From positions 1 to 43,667 of the forward strand of contig JAHJLI010000156.1 of assembly GCA_018821785.1 (NCBI GenBank): a stretch of DNA of 43,667 nt, given 5' to 3'. The notes beneath the pieces were generated by a model. It did no database searches and had not been told where the DNA came from. It worked only from the letters and a program-made list of their open reading frames with translations. This DNA is from Pseudomonadota bacterium (lineage in GTDB: Bacteria; Desulfobacterota; Desulfobulbia; Desulfobulbales; Desulfocapsaceae). Of the stretch, positions 1-8,905 are shown piece after piece (the first letter of the stretch is position 1; every line of letters begins with the position of its first letter). A program made the translations under genes and the position numbers.

Positions 1-2
1 CC

Positions 3-2351
3 GCAAATGACCTGAAAGACGCCCTTGCCGAACAATCCATTTCCGCCGTGCGAACCTCTGCCCCATCTGCTGATACGGTCATTTTCACTCTCCCTAATAC
101 AGGGGCAGTGGATAAGGTAAAAAAACTTGTCGCCGACGATTTTCCAGACCTTGATGTCCGAATCGAAGCGAAAGAAGGTAGCTTTCCTCGCATTTTTTTG
201 GCCTTAAAAAATGAAAAAAGACAATTCATCAAAAATCATGCAGTTAATCAGTCACTTGAGATTCTTCGTAACCGGATTGACCAATTCGGTGTTGCCGAAC
301 CAGTTATCATCCGTCAGGGAGAAGATGAAATTGTTATTCAGTTGCCGGGCGTAAAAGATCCCGAGAGAGCTCTAAAACTTCTCGGAGACACTGCGCAACT
401 TGAATTCAAGCTTGTCGCCGACACAGCCGGTATGAATCTGCAGGAACTTGTTCACCAGGCCAAAATCGCCAAAGAATGGCAAGATGGCGAAAGTATGAAA
501 AAACTGAATCGGGCATTACAAAACAAGCTTCCTGATAACACCTCATTAAATTTTGAAAAAGAGGTGGACAAGAAAACTAAAAAGGAAATCCTCGTCCCGA
601 TCCTGCTGGAAAATAAGATCCTAATGACCGGTGATATGATAAAGGACGCCCAGGTACGTATCGGCGGCAGTTTCAATGAACCCTATGTCAGCCTCGATAT
701 GACCAGCCAAGGTGGCAAGGTTTTTGCCCACGTCACCGAGACGAATGTCGGTCGTAGGCTAGCCATCGTCCTTGATGAGGTGGTCCGCTCGGCACCGGTT
801 ATCCGCGACCGGATTCTTGGCGGTTCCGCCCAGATCACCGGCAGCTTCAGCCACGAAGAGGCCGCCGACCTGGCCATAGTCCTGCGAGTAGGCGCCCTGC
901 CGGCTCCGGTCGATATCATCCAGAACATGAGTGTCGGAGCAAGCCTTGGCCAGGATTCCATCTCCCAGGGACTCACCTCAGGTATATGGGGTGCCATCTT
1001 AGTCCTGGCCTTTATGATTGTCTATTATCGGCTCTCCGGGCTTATCGCCAATACTGCTATGGTATTCAATATAGTCCTGCTTTTTGCGGGCCTTGCCGTG
1101 CTCAACGCCACGCTCACCCTACCCGGAATTGCCGGCATCATTCTCTCCATCGGAATGGCGGTTGACGCCAACGTCCTTATTTATGAACGAATTCGGGAAG
1201 AGTTTGCCATAGGAAAATCTGTCCGTTCGTGCGTTGAAGCCGGCTATAACAAAGCCTTTTCTTCTATCGTCGACTCGCAGGTCACCACCTTGATCACTGC
1301 ATTAGCCCTGTTTTTGTTTGGAACCGGCCCTATCAAAGGTTTTGCCGTAACCCTTTCCTTGGGAATTATCTTCAACCTCTTCACCGTCCTGTTTTATTCG
1401 CGTTTTGTCTTTGACGCAATCAATACGTTCAAGCCTCTCAAACGCATTAACTTTTTGACTATACTCAAGAAATCACAATTTGACTTTCTGCATATAAGAA
1501 ACATTGCTTTCGCATTTTCCTTCACTCTGGTTGTTATCGGACTTATAGCCTTCATCCAGGTATCTCGTGGCCAGGCCAATTTGGGTGTCGACTTTTCCGG
1601 TGGTTCGCTGTTGCAATACAAAGCAGGCCAGGATTTCACCATGTCAGAGGTAAGAAAGGCTTTCGAGAAAAGTGAAATGTCCGAGGTCGATCTCCAAAAA
1701 GTTGAAAACGAACAACGGTTGATAGTGAAAATCAAGAAGTCTGAAGCGGTCGTCTCAAAACTTGCCGAAAAGGTCAACAAAATCCTCGCCGCCGAATTAC
1801 CGGACAAGAGCTTCAATCTCGAAAGCGAATCTGAGATTGGCTCTTCAGTGAGTTCCTCTCTTCGCAATCAGGCTATCCTGGCAATCCTAATCTCTTTCGT
1901 TGGGGTAATCGTCTATCTGGCTTTTCGTTTTGACATCCGCTTCGGCGTCGCCGCCGCCGTGTCCACCTTTCATGATGTTATCGTGATGGTAGGAATATGT
2001 TGGATTATGAATATGGAATTTACTCTGCTCATTGTTACTGCCTTGCTTACCTTGGCCGGATATTCGCTCAATGATACGGTGGTGGTTTTCGACAGGATAA
2101 GGGAAAACGCGCTCAAGGCTGATAAGAAGAGCCTAGCCTTAGTGATCAATACCAGTATTAATGAGACACTTAGCCGAACTGTTATAACCGGCTTAACAAC
2201 GTTGTTTACCCTTCTCGCCCTATTGTTTTTCGGTGGTGCAGTAATCCATGACTTTGCCTTTGTTCTGACCGCTGGTATCCTGTTTGGCACCTACTCCTCA
2301 ATTTTTGTTGCTAGTCCCCTTCTCACATTGTGGAAGAAAGGAGCCGTGTAA
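3..2351 (+). CDS. secDF: Protein translocase subunit SecD-SecF fusion (5' end off the window)
   Basis: The frame is open to the left edge, so the first SecD membrane helix and the start of the first periplasmic domain are missing. About 780 residues are visible. SecD and SecF are RND-type membrane proteins that use the proton motive force to help SecYEG release exported proteins into the periplasm. The SecD half holds the periplasmic P1 region (with an IDQFGVAEPVI segment) and helices containing GMAVDANVLIYERIREE. A linker of about 25 residues follows. The SecF half then begins near FLHIRNIAFAFS and has LGVDFSGGSLLQ and GYSLNDTVVVFDRIREN. Both halves are in one uninterrupted frame, whereas in many proteobacteria they are separate genes. 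The following gene starts 11 bases after this stop, which suggests one transcript. The family assignment is firm. The true start cannot be seen. Confidence 0.93.
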   Translation, partial: ANDLKDALAEQSISAVRTSAPSADTVIFTLPNTGAVDKVKKLVADDFPDLDVRIEAKEGSFPRIFLALKNEKRQFIKNHAVNQSLEILRNRIDQFGVAEPVIIRQGEDEIVIQLPGVKDPERALKLLGDTAQLEFKLVADTAGMNLQELVHQAKIAKEWQDGESMKKLNRALQNKLPDNTSLNFEKEVDKKTKKEILVPILLENKILMTGDMIKDAQVRIGGSFNEPYVSLDMTSQGGKVFAHVTETNVGRRLAIVLDEVVRSAPVIRDRILGGSAQITGSFSHEEAADLAIVLRVGALPAPVDIIQNMSVGASLGQDSISQGLTSGIWGAILVLAFMIVYYRLSGLIANTAMVFNIVLLFAGLAVLNATLTLPGIAGIILSIGMAVDANVLIYERIREEFAIGKSVRSCVEAGYNKAFSSIVDSQVTTLITALALFLFGTGPIKGFAVTLSLGIIFNLFTVLFYSRFVFDAINTFKPLKRINFLTILKKSQFDFLHIRNIAFAFSFTLVVIGLIAFIQVSRGQANLGVDFSGGSLLQYKAGQDFTMSEVRKAFEKSEMSEVDLQKVENEQRLIVKIKKSEAVVSKLAEKVNKILAAELPDKSFNLESESEIGSSVSSSLRNQAILAILISFVGVIVYLAFRFDIRFGVAAAVSTFHDVIVMVGICWIMNMEFTLLIVTALLTLAGYSLNDTVVVFDRIRENALKADKKSLALVINTSINETLSRTVITGLTTLFTLLALLFFGGAVIHDFAFVLTAGILFGTYSSIFVASPLLTLWKKGAV

Positions 2352-2362
2352 GGAATACACGC

Positions 2363-3097
2363 ATGGTTGAGCCGACCAATCTACCGGAATTCATTTCCCC
2401 AATAGATGCGGATGATAGCTTCTCATTTGCTTGTCATTCTGGTGTGAAATGTTTCAATGAGTGCTGTCGACTGCTTGAACTAGCGCTATCCCCCTACGAT
2501 GTACTTCGACTGCGTAAAGCCACCGAACTCACATCCGAGCAATTGCTGGCGCAATATATCATCATCGAACAAGAGCCTGGGGAGGCTTTCCCCAGGCTGT
2601 ATCTCACCATGAATGATGACGGCAGAGCCAGTTGCGTCTTTGTCGACAAGGAAGGTTGCACCGTATATGAACACCGCCCGGGGGCCTGCCGCACCTATCC
2701 CCTTGGTCGGTCGGTGAGGCGCACCGGCATTGGCGCCTACCAACAATTCGTTATCATTAAAGAGGACCACTGCCAGGGGTTTCTTGAAGCTGCAAGACAG
2801 ACCCCGAAAAGCTATTGTTACCACCAGGAACTGACTCTCTATAACCAGTTCAACGATGCAGTGATGGAGATTCTCCAACACGATGCAATTCGTAATGGCT
2901 TTGTTCCATCGCAACTAAATATTGAGCTCTATATTTTGGCGCTTTACAACCTCGATGCTTTTCGCAAACAGCTGTTCGAGGACCGCCTGGATACTATCGT
3001 CTTAAGTCATATAGAAAAAGAACAACTGCAAAATGATGAGAATTTGCTGATTTTTGGCATTGATGTCCTGCATCGGCAAATTTTTACTGGCTTGTAG
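2363..3097 (+). CDS. YkgJ/UPF0153-type cysteine-cluster protein
   Basis: A 244-residue protein of the CxxCxxCC (YkgJ) family, thought to bind zinc or iron-sulfur; the cellular role is not established. The N-terminal cluster has Cys at about 24, 30, 34 and 35 (CHSGVKCFNECC). A second group follows (CVFVDKEGCTVYEHRPGACRTYPLGR, cysteines near 91, 99 and 109), as is typical of the family. The C-terminal 120 residues are helical and unannotated. I chose the ATG at 2363 over an in-frame GTG at 2330. It has an AGGA ribosome binding site eight bases upstream, and it avoids overlapping the secDF end. The gene is probably co-transcribed with secDF. Confidence 0.8.
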   Translation: MVEPTNLPEFISPIDADDSFSFACHSGVKCFNECCRLLELALSPYDVLRLRKATELTSEQLLAQYIIIEQEPGEAFPRLYLTMNDDGRASCVFVDKEGCTVYEHRPGACRTYPLGRSVRRTGIGAYQQFVIIKEDHCQGFLEAARQTPKSYCYHQELTLYNQFNDAVMEILQHDAIRNGFVPSQLNIELYILALYNLDAFRKQLFEDRLDTIVLSHIEKEQLQNDENLLIFGIDVLHRQIFTGL

Positions 3098-3201
3098 AAG
3101 CTGTTGATCTAATATTCAGCAAACAAACTATGGAAGTGCTAGAAATTTGTGCTTTAGAAATTCATTTTCGATTCCTTTTAAAACAAATTTCGTGAGGGCA
3201 C

Positions 3202-3223
3202 CTATCCCGTTCACCGGGCATAG
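3202..3223 (+). other. Small hairpin in the leader before the HAD phosphatase gene
   Basis: CTATCCCG pairs with CGGG-C-ATAG around a TTCAC loop, with a single bulged C. It lies about 20 bases upstream of the GTG start of the next gene. There is no T-run after it, so it is not a standard terminator. It does not match any riboswitch class I recognise. The rest of the 3098-3244 gap is AT-rich. Confidence 0.3.
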
Positions 3224-3244
3224 CAATTTAGGGAACAACCAATC

Positions 3245-3916
3245 GTGCTAAAACTCATTGTATTTGATTGTGACGGGGTCATGTTTGACTCAAGAAAAGC
3301 CAACAGCATGTATTACAATTACTTGCTGAACCACTTCGGTTTGCCTGAGATGGATGCAAGCGAGGAAGAGTATGTTCATATGCACAACGTCAACGATTCG
3401 GTACGCCATATCTTTCGCCATTACCAAATGCCGCCACTGGAAGAAGTCCATATTTTCAGGCGGCAAGGAGACTATTCAGCCTTTTTGCCGTACCTTGAAA
3501 TAGAAGCCGACCTGGTGGAATTTCTCGAGATCACCAAACAGAAATATCACCTAGCCATTTCTACAAACCGCACCAATACCATGATGCCCCTATTGCGGAG
3601 CTATAAGCTGGATGGTTATTTCGGCAAGGTTATGACCGGCGATACAGCTGTCAGACCTAAACCTGCCCCGGATGCACTTTTGGAAATACTCGAACACTTC
3701 GGCTGTCAGCCTGATGAAGCTCTTTTTATCGGCGATTCAATCATTGATGAACAACATGCTTCGGCCTGCAAGGTTCCGCTGATCGCATTTAAAAATCCCG
3801 ACCTTCAAGCCAAGTATCACGTTCGCTGTTTCATGGATATATTAAAGCTTCCACCCTTATCTATCGTTCCTGCTCCTCATCAACCCGTTTCACTCCTTCC
3901 ATCAACAACATCATAA
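3245..3916 (+). CDS. HAD-superfamily hydrolase, phosphoglycolate-phosphatase-like
   Basis: A 223-residue HAD subfamily IA phosphatase. Motif I is DCDGVMFDS, with the nucleophile Asp at residue 8. Motif II is ISTNRT. The motif III lysine is in the KPAPDAL segment, and motif IV is FIGDSIIDE. The cap region between motifs I and II is helical, as in Gph/PGP-type enzymes, which hydrolyse small phosphorylated metabolites. The exact substrate cannot be read from sequence. The GTG start is required because the next ATG (3284) falls inside motif I. The last 56 bases overlap the 3' end of the convergent cNMP/DUF4388 gene. Confidence 0.82.
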   Translation: MLKLIVFDCDGVMFDSRKANSMYYNYLLNHFGLPEMDASEEEYVHMHNVNDSVRHIFRHYQMPPLEEVHIFRRQGDYSAFLPYLEIEADLVEFLEITKQKYHLAISTNRTNTMMPLLRSYKLDGYFGKVMTGDTAVRPKPAPDALLEILEHFGCQPDEALFIGDSIIDEQHASACKVPLIAFKNPDLQAKYHVRCFMDILKLPPLSIVPAPHQPVSLLPSTTS

Positions 3917-4925
3917 AATCACCAATTTCTGCAGCCCTCATATCCTTCGGAGAAAGGCCGGTGGTAAACCGATAGAGTCCTCTTTTTTCGCCGAGAATCT
4001 TGAAAATTGCTTCCTCGTTCCTCTTTTCTCCATATTCGGCATTAATGAGACAGCCCTCACGAAAAGCCACCTTACCCTGTCCTCCAGAAAAATGAAGCGT
4101 CAGAACCCCCGTCTTCTGATGCATATGAAAAATTTGAAACAGCTCGGCCGGTACAATTTCATCAATTCGGCCACTCATGCAAGATTCAAAATCTCGTGTC
4201 CTAGCGGCATTGGTCTGTCGCAGACGGGAAGCCAGCAATTGGGCCATAAATGATTGCACTGCCGTGTTGCTGCCAAGAAATCGGCCAAACACATCGCCTG
4301 CCACAGCCAGTACCTTCGATTTTTTCGTTGCCAAGACTGTTGATACTGCCTCATCAGCACCAAGGTAGCTCATTTCTCCACAGAGTTCTCCCTCCGAAAG
4401 AGTTGCCAAATGAACACCTCCATCTTCAACACGAAGTTCCCCCTCAACAAGTATGTAGAGATTCAGGTTTTGCTCACCTTTCCTGATAAGAACGGTTCCT
4501 TGCTCAACAAAAATTTCGCGGAGATGCTTAAATAGTATTTCAAGTTCAGTAGGAGGTATAGCCTTGAACAAGGGGCTGTCAAGAAGCTTTCCGCTGACTC
4601 GATTTACCACCGTTTCTATTGCCGCTACGGCTCCTTCGGCTATTGGCGGTACCTGGAAGGTTTCCGGTTCGACCAAGGAAAATTTTATCAAGCCTTTACA
4701 ACCACTGCAATTGAATATCGTTCCGACATATTGCGCCAAATTTATTGGCTGTAGCTGGAGAAGCTTAAATAACAGCTCAGTCATGTCGCGAACGAGGATA
4801 AGACAAACTTCTTTCCCTTCCGGACAAGCGAGGGTTTTTTCTGAAAGCAATAACCGCTCACCAGCTTTATAGAGGTGGCAATTTTTCTCTGCTTCAATTA
4901 AAAAAATAGCTCTAAAGATTTTCAT
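3861..4925 (-). CDS. Cyclic-nucleotide-binding domain protein with C-terminal DUF4388 (PATAN-like)
   Basis: A 354-residue signalling protein without an enzymatic domain. Residues 1-115 are uncharacterised and contain a CSGC motif. Residues about 125-225 form a cNMP-binding beta-roll (LFKAIPPTELEILFKHLREI, then GELCGEMSYLG, the phosphate-binding-cassette position). Residues about 250-345 match DUF4388/PATAN (SGRIDEIVPAELFQIFHMHQKTGVL, then FREGCLINAEYG), a domain common in deltaproteobacterial two-component and gliding regulators. I see no DNA-binding helix-turn-helix, so it is probably a protein-protein signalling element rather than a CRP-type activator. It is divergent from the E2-like membrane protein gene, with 177 bases between the starts. 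Confidence 0.82.
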   Translation of the reverse strand: MKIFRAIFLIEAEKNCHLYKAGERLLLSEKTLACPEGKEVCLILVRDMTELLFKLLQLQPINLAQYVGTIFNCSGCKGLIKFSLVEPETFQVPPIAEGAVAAIETVVNRVSGKLLDSPLFKAIPPTELEILFKHLREIFVEQGTVLIRKGEQNLNLYILVEGELRVEDGGVHLATLSEGELCGEMSYLGADEAVSTVLATKKSKVLAVAGDVFGRFLGSNTAVQSFMAQLLASRLRQTNAARTRDFESCMSGRIDEIVPAELFQIFHMHQKTGVLTLHFSGGQGKVAFREGCLINAEYGEKRNEEAIFKILGEKRGLYRFTTGLSPKDMRAAEIGDFMMLLMEGVKRVDEEQER

Positions 4926-5030
4926 TTACACCACAAAAAATATGCCTTCCGAAAAGGTCCGGCCCCTCTCCCTGTACCTGGGATTTCAACATTATTCTCA
5001 ATGTAAAAACGCCTTACTCGCAAATTCATT

Positions 5031-5058
5031 TTGTGTTACCAAAATAAGTTGATATACT
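5031..5058 (+). promoter_or_regulatory. Sigma-70-like promoter of the E2-like membrane protein gene
   Basis: TTGTGT (5031-5036) and TATACT (5053-5058) are separated by 16 bases, with a TG in the extended -10 position (5050-5051). Transcription would begin near 5065, about 40 bases before the ATG at 5103. This is motif evidence only. Confidence 0.5.
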
Positions 5059-5102
5059 GCCAGAAATCGTACGCTATTTAACTCCTCTTGCAAACACAAT
5101 TT

Positions 5103-7631
5103 ATGTCAGTCTCCCAAGAACAATTACGCGAAATCCATCGGCAGCTGAAAGACTTTTTTCTTTCTCACCCGGCTATTTCCATTAAACCGACAAAGGGTGA
5201 TCCTCCCGAACAATATGAAATTACTTACAAAATAAAAGGTTTCAGTAAACCTGACAAAAGCGAAGCAAGTCTTACTACAAACCACAGGATCGAGCTGACC
5301 ATCCCCTTCGGTTTTCCACATTTCCCTCCGAGTTGCAAGCCTAAAAGTGACATTTTTCACCCCGATTTTGACCCGGCAGCTATCTGCCTTGGTGACTTCT
5401 GGCAGCAGCACAGTAAAATTTCCGATCTCATCGTTTTTATAGGAAAACTTATAAACGGCGAGAGTTATTCTACCAACAATGCCTTTAATGAAGATGCAGC
5501 GATCTGGTACCAAGATCATAGTGATGCTTTTCCAATCACCGAGGTTAAATGGAGTGACCGTGTAAGCGAGTCAACCGAATACCTCGAGGACTGGAACCCA
5601 CAGATTGATACTATAGACGATGCTGATCTTTCTCCTGATTTCGATTTCCCTTCCACAACTGACTCCCTCCCTGACCAAGAGGAACTGACTTTAAACACTT
5701 CTTTTCCTGTGATTAATGAGCCTTCGGGAACTGATATTAGCGCCTTTCAGCTTTTACAAAATCAGAAAAAATTTTTCAAACTTCGTCAAACTCTCGACAA
5801 AAGCACAATTTTATCAGATCAGATACAAAAGATTTCCGCTTATACTCAAGAGGAGATCAAAAAAGCGGAAGAATTATATCAGTCAGCAAAAAAGGTCGAA
5901 TCTTCAGGAAACTTGAAAAACGCCGCCCGACTTTACGAACAAGTCGTAGCAATAACTACCGATTTCCCGAACATAGAGGCCGATCAAAGAAGGGTTATGC
6001 AATCCTTGGCCCTCCTTGGTAAGGCCAAACACGACCCTATGCCGGACTTCACAGATTTTGATTATTCTGATAAGCCTAAAATAAAGGATTTGCCTGTTCC
6101 AGAAAAATCGCAATCCCCCAAAAGCTCCGGTAAACGCAAACCGCCACCACCTCCTCCTCCTACTAAGAAGAGCGATTCATTCCTTACAAAAAAACGCCTT
6201 AGCGGTAAAATTGCATTCTTTTTTGTGATAGGAATATTTTTGGTGATCCTTTCAGCTGGTTGGTTTTACCATTTTAGCGCCCAGGGAAAAATTGATGCAT
6301 CCAGTGCTGCTCTCAGCAAATGCAAATCCTTGATTGACAATGAGCAGTTTGATTTCGGTAAATTATCCTGCGATAATGCTCTTGAGAGCTTATCCAACAT
6401 TCAATTTATTCAGCAAAGCAGAGTTAAAGAGCTCCGAAACAGCATCAATGAAATCCTTGTCTCTGAGAAGCTTTCCCAAGGACTTGCCGGTAAAATTCTA
6501 GTAGAGGGGAAATATCTACCCAAGAAAGACGCAGCTGCATTAATTAGTTATAATCAGCTACAAAAAGAGGGGGAGGAATTATTTGACCAAGAAAACTGGA
6601 CACAAGCAGAAGAGCGATTCATCAAATTTTTAACCATCACCAGCAAGAGCACCCTGGTTTCTCCAAGTGTTATTGAAGATATAAAAAGCAAGCTTAATTT
6701 CACACGATTCAGCATGGTGTTTAGCTCTGCCAGCACTTTGCTTGCTAGCAATAAGTGGCAGGAAGCCGCCTCTGAAATCAAAAAAGCCAGGAGCCTCCTT
6801 GAATCTCTGCCTGAAAAAGATCGACAACGGTATGCTGTCGAATTGAGCTCAGCTTTGGCTAAATGTAACTTTGAGGATTTCCGCAAGCAGGGCGACGATT
6901 TTTTTTCCAAGGCTGATTGGCAGAACGCCATATCTTCCTACAAATCAGTCCTGCCGACAGTAGAAGAGGGTAAAATAGCGCCGCAGGAAACCATAGATGC
7001 ACTCCGCGAAAATATCAGCCGCGCCGAACTCTATGCAACCATCGATATGGGGAACAAGGCTTTCATATCCGGGGCCTGGAATGAGGCCATACAAGAGTAC
7101 AACAAGGCCGTTTCAATTCGTTCGGCCAATCAAGGAACAATTAAGTTGACCGACTCACAAGTAACCAGGAAAAAAATTGATCGAATTATCCTTCAAACAA
7201 CAATAATTAGAGACCGTCAAGCCGCAAAAATCCTTCAAGACGACAAGAAAGACCTGACTGCTGCGAGAAATGCTTTCCGGCAGATTGTGGCAACTATCAA
7301 TAACAGTGGCTTTGCTGCCGAAGATGAATTTCTTGAGACCAAAAAGGCCTGTATTGCTACCATTCAGGTACTTGATGAAAGGATTTATCAAGCCGACAAG
7401 GAACAATATTTGAAAGACAATTTTCGCTCACTTTTTGCGGCAAATTATACTTCTGCCATTCCCGAGAACCTCAACACTCCTGTGATCACTTACGTAAAAG
7501 AAGCGAATGGAAGAATGATTTTCAAGATGCAATGCACCGAAACCGGTCGAGGCCGGCCTATGACGCTGATCATGTTCTATTCGTATGACAAGGTAAGCAA
7601 CCACTGGGATTTCTTTTCCGAGCAACAATAA
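5103..7631 (+). CDS. Membrane protein with N-terminal E2 ubiquitin-conjugating (UBC)-like domain and TPR-like repeats
   Basis: An 842-residue protein. Residues 1-150 resemble the UBC/E2 fold. Beta-strand segments are followed by the FPHFPP turn (71-76), an HPD tripeptide (86-88) at the place of the E2 HPN motif, and ICLGDFW with candidate catalytic Cys95. A helical NAFNEDAAIWYQDH segment comes last, as in the E2 C-terminal helices. Residues 150-240 are acidic and low in complexity, and 250-300 look TPR-like. Residues 343-352 are proline-rich, 369-391 are one strong membrane helix, and 392-770 are TPR-like helices with GNKAFISGAWNEAIQEYNKA as the clearest unit. A small C-terminal domain ends in W-D-F-F. 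By the positive-inside rule the E2-like part should be cytoplasmic and the repeats periplasmic. An in-frame TTG at 5088 is an alternative start. Neither start has a good ribosome binding site. No E1, ubiquitin-like or JAB gene is nearby. The fold call is by eye. Confidence 0.7.
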   Translation: MSVSQEQLREIHRQLKDFFLSHPAISIKPTKGDPPEQYEITYKIKGFSKPDKSEASLTTNHRIELTIPFGFPHFPPSCKPKSDIFHPDFDPAAICLGDFWQQHSKISDLIVFIGKLINGESYSTNNAFNEDAAIWYQDHSDAFPITEVKWSDRVSESTEYLEDWNPQIDTIDDADLSPDFDFPSTTDSLPDQEELTLNTSFPVINEPSGTDISAFQLLQNQKKFFKLRQTLDKSTILSDQIQKISAYTQEEIKKAEELYQSAKKVESSGNLKNAARLYEQVVAITTDFPNIEADQRRVMQSLALLGKAKHDPMPDFTDFDYSDKPKIKDLPVPEKSQSPKSSGKRKPPPPPPPTKKSDSFLTKKRLSGKIAFFFVIGIFLVILSAGWFYHFSAQGKIDASSAALSKCKSLIDNEQFDFGKLSCDNALESLSNIQFIQQSRVKELRNSINEILVSEKLSQGLAGKILVEGKYLPKKDAAALISYNQLQKEGEELFDQENWTQAEERFIKFLTITSKSTLVSPSVIEDIKSKLNFTRFSMVFSSASTLLASNKWQEAASEIKKARSLLESLPEKDRQRYAVELSSALAKCNFEDFRKQGDDFFSKADWQNAISSYKSVLPTVEEGKIAPQETIDALRENISRAELYATIDMGNKAFISGAWNEAIQEYNKAVSIRSANQGTIKLTDSQVTRKKIDRIILQTTIIRDRQAAKILQDDKKDLTAARNAFRQIVATINNSGFAAEDEFLETKKACIATIQVLDERIYQADKEQYLKDNFRSLFAANYTSAIPENLNTPVITYVKEANGRMIFKMQCTETGRGRPMTLIMFYSYDKVSNHWDFFSEQQ

Positions 7632-7670
7632 CCTGCTGCTACACCCAAGATGCCCGCTATTAATGCTTAA

Positions 7671-8642
7671 TTAAACGAGGAAACGGAACTCCCCTTTCCC
7701 CAGCAAATTGTGAAGATGCAAAAGACCTAGAATTGTACGGTCCTCATCAATTATCGGCAGGGCGGTAATCTCATGGGTCTGCATGATACTCAATGCATCT
7801 GCCGCAAGTCGTGTACTGTCTATACAGATGGGATCTTTAGTCATCAATTGCGCAGTGTTCATCCCGGAAATTGACTGGGCCTGGGCGATGGCGCGACGAA
7901 CATCACCATCGGTGACTATTCCCAAAACTTTTTTCATGCCATCAACCACCAGCACCACCCCCATATTCTTTTCGTTAAGTACCCTGATGGCCTCTGTCGC
8001 TGAGGTATCAGGAGCAATTGCCGGAATATCCTTACCGGCAAACATTACCTCCGTCACTCGCACCTTTAACCTTTGCCCAAGGCTGCCACCGGGATGATTT
8101 TGGCGAAAATCCCCTTCCTGGAATTTTTTTCTATTCAGCAGTACTACAGCAAGAGCGTCTCCCATTGCCAGCGTTGCCGTGGTACTGGCAGTCGGTGCCA
8201 AGCCTAAAGGACAAGCCTCTTTAGGAACTCTGATGTCCAGCATGATGTCGGCCACGAGAGCTAAAGAGGACTTTTTTTCGCCGGTCATTGCAATAATTCT
8301 ATTGCCGCGTTTTTTCAGGGTAAAGAGCAAGGCATTCAATTCAGGAGTTTCTCCCGAGTAGGAGATGGCGAGAATCACATCTCCAGGCATCACCATACCA
8401 AGATCACCGTGCATTGCTTCTACCGGGTGAAGAAAAAATGACGAGGTGCCGGTGCTATTCATGGTAGCCGCAATCTTTTGCCCGACTATCCCCGATTTCC
8501 CGATACCGGTGATGACCACCCTGCCAGGACCGACAAGAATCATTTCAACAGCCCTTATAAATTCTTCGCCAATACGTTCACGAATCGCCGCCAAACCCTC
8601 TTCTTCTATGCGCAGCACTTCCCTTGCATCCTCTATAGACAT
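7671..8642 (-). CDS. kdsD: Arabinose-5-phosphate isomerase, KpsF/GutQ family
   Basis: A 323-residue sugar isomerase that interconverts D-ribulose-5-phosphate and D-arabinose-5-phosphate, the first committed step of Kdo synthesis for lipopolysaccharide. Residues about 40-175 are a SIS domain (TGIGKSGIVGQKIA, HPVEAMHGDLGM, ISYSGETPE). Residues about 205-320 are paired CBS domains (VMFAGKDIPAI, GIVTDGDVRRA, LMTKDPICID, ALPIIDEDRTILGLLHLHNLL). The length equals that of E. coli KdsD/GutQ. An AAGGA ribosome binding site lies nine bases before the ATG. It is divergent from metK, and a 398-base gap separates the starts. No other Kdo gene is in the window. Confidence 0.92.
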   Translation of the reverse strand: MSIEDAREVLRIEEEGLAAIRERIGEEFIRAVEMILVGPGRVVITGIGKSGIVGQKIAATMNSTGTSSFFLHPVEAMHGDLGMVMPGDVILAISYSGETPELNALLFTLKKRGNRIIAMTGEKKSSLALVADIMLDIRVPKEACPLGLAPTASTTATLAMGDALAVVLLNRKKFQEGDFRQNHPGGSLGQRLKVRVTEVMFAGKDIPAIAPDTSATEAIRVLNEKNMGVVLVVDGMKKVLGIVTDGDVRRAIAQAQSISGMNTAQLMTKDPICIDSTRLAADALSIMQTHEITALPIIDEDRTILGLLHLHNLLGKGEFRFLV

Positions 8643-8750
8643 TCTTGAAAATCCTTTTATTAATTATAAGACACACCTTTACTTGTCAGCAGAGGTTATC
8701 AAGTAGACCTTACTAAATAAAATACTGGTACCAATTGGTGGGTAATTATA

Positions 8751-8796
8751 TGTGTCGCCATCATAATCATCGTTTTTCATCAGTGCAAGCGACACA
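8751..8796. repeat. 8-bp inverted repeat in the kdsD-metK gap
   Basis: TGTGTCGC (8751-8758) is perfectly repeated as GCGACACA (8789-8796) with a 30-base spacer. It lies upstream of the predicted metK promoter and between two divergent genes. It could be an operator pair or part of a structured leader. It does not resemble SAM-I, SAM-II or SAH riboswitch consensus as far as I can judge. The rest of the 8643-9040 gap is AT-rich and, apart from the promoter at 8879-8905, shows nothing I recognise. Confidence 0.35.
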
Positions 8797-8878
8797 GTTC
8801 AATGTCTCAAGGGACTGCATATTAAATTAGAAAGTTTTGACAGCTGTAAATATTTTTACAATAACCACACTTTTCCCC

Positions 8879-8905
8879 TTGCTTTCCAAAAATATTGTGT
8901 ATAAT
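8879..8905 (+). promoter_or_regulatory. Putative promoter of metK-ahcY
   Basis: TTGCTT (8879-8884) and a perfect TATAAT (8900-8905) are separated by a short 15-base spacer. The implied leader to the metK ATG at 9041 is about 130 bases, long enough for regulation. Motif evidence only; the short spacer lowers confidence. Confidence 0.4.

Noticed and set aside
3098..3244. Possible riboswitch before the HAD gene
   Set aside because: Only one small hairpin is present and it fits no riboswitch consensus that I know; kept only as a low-confidence hairpin.
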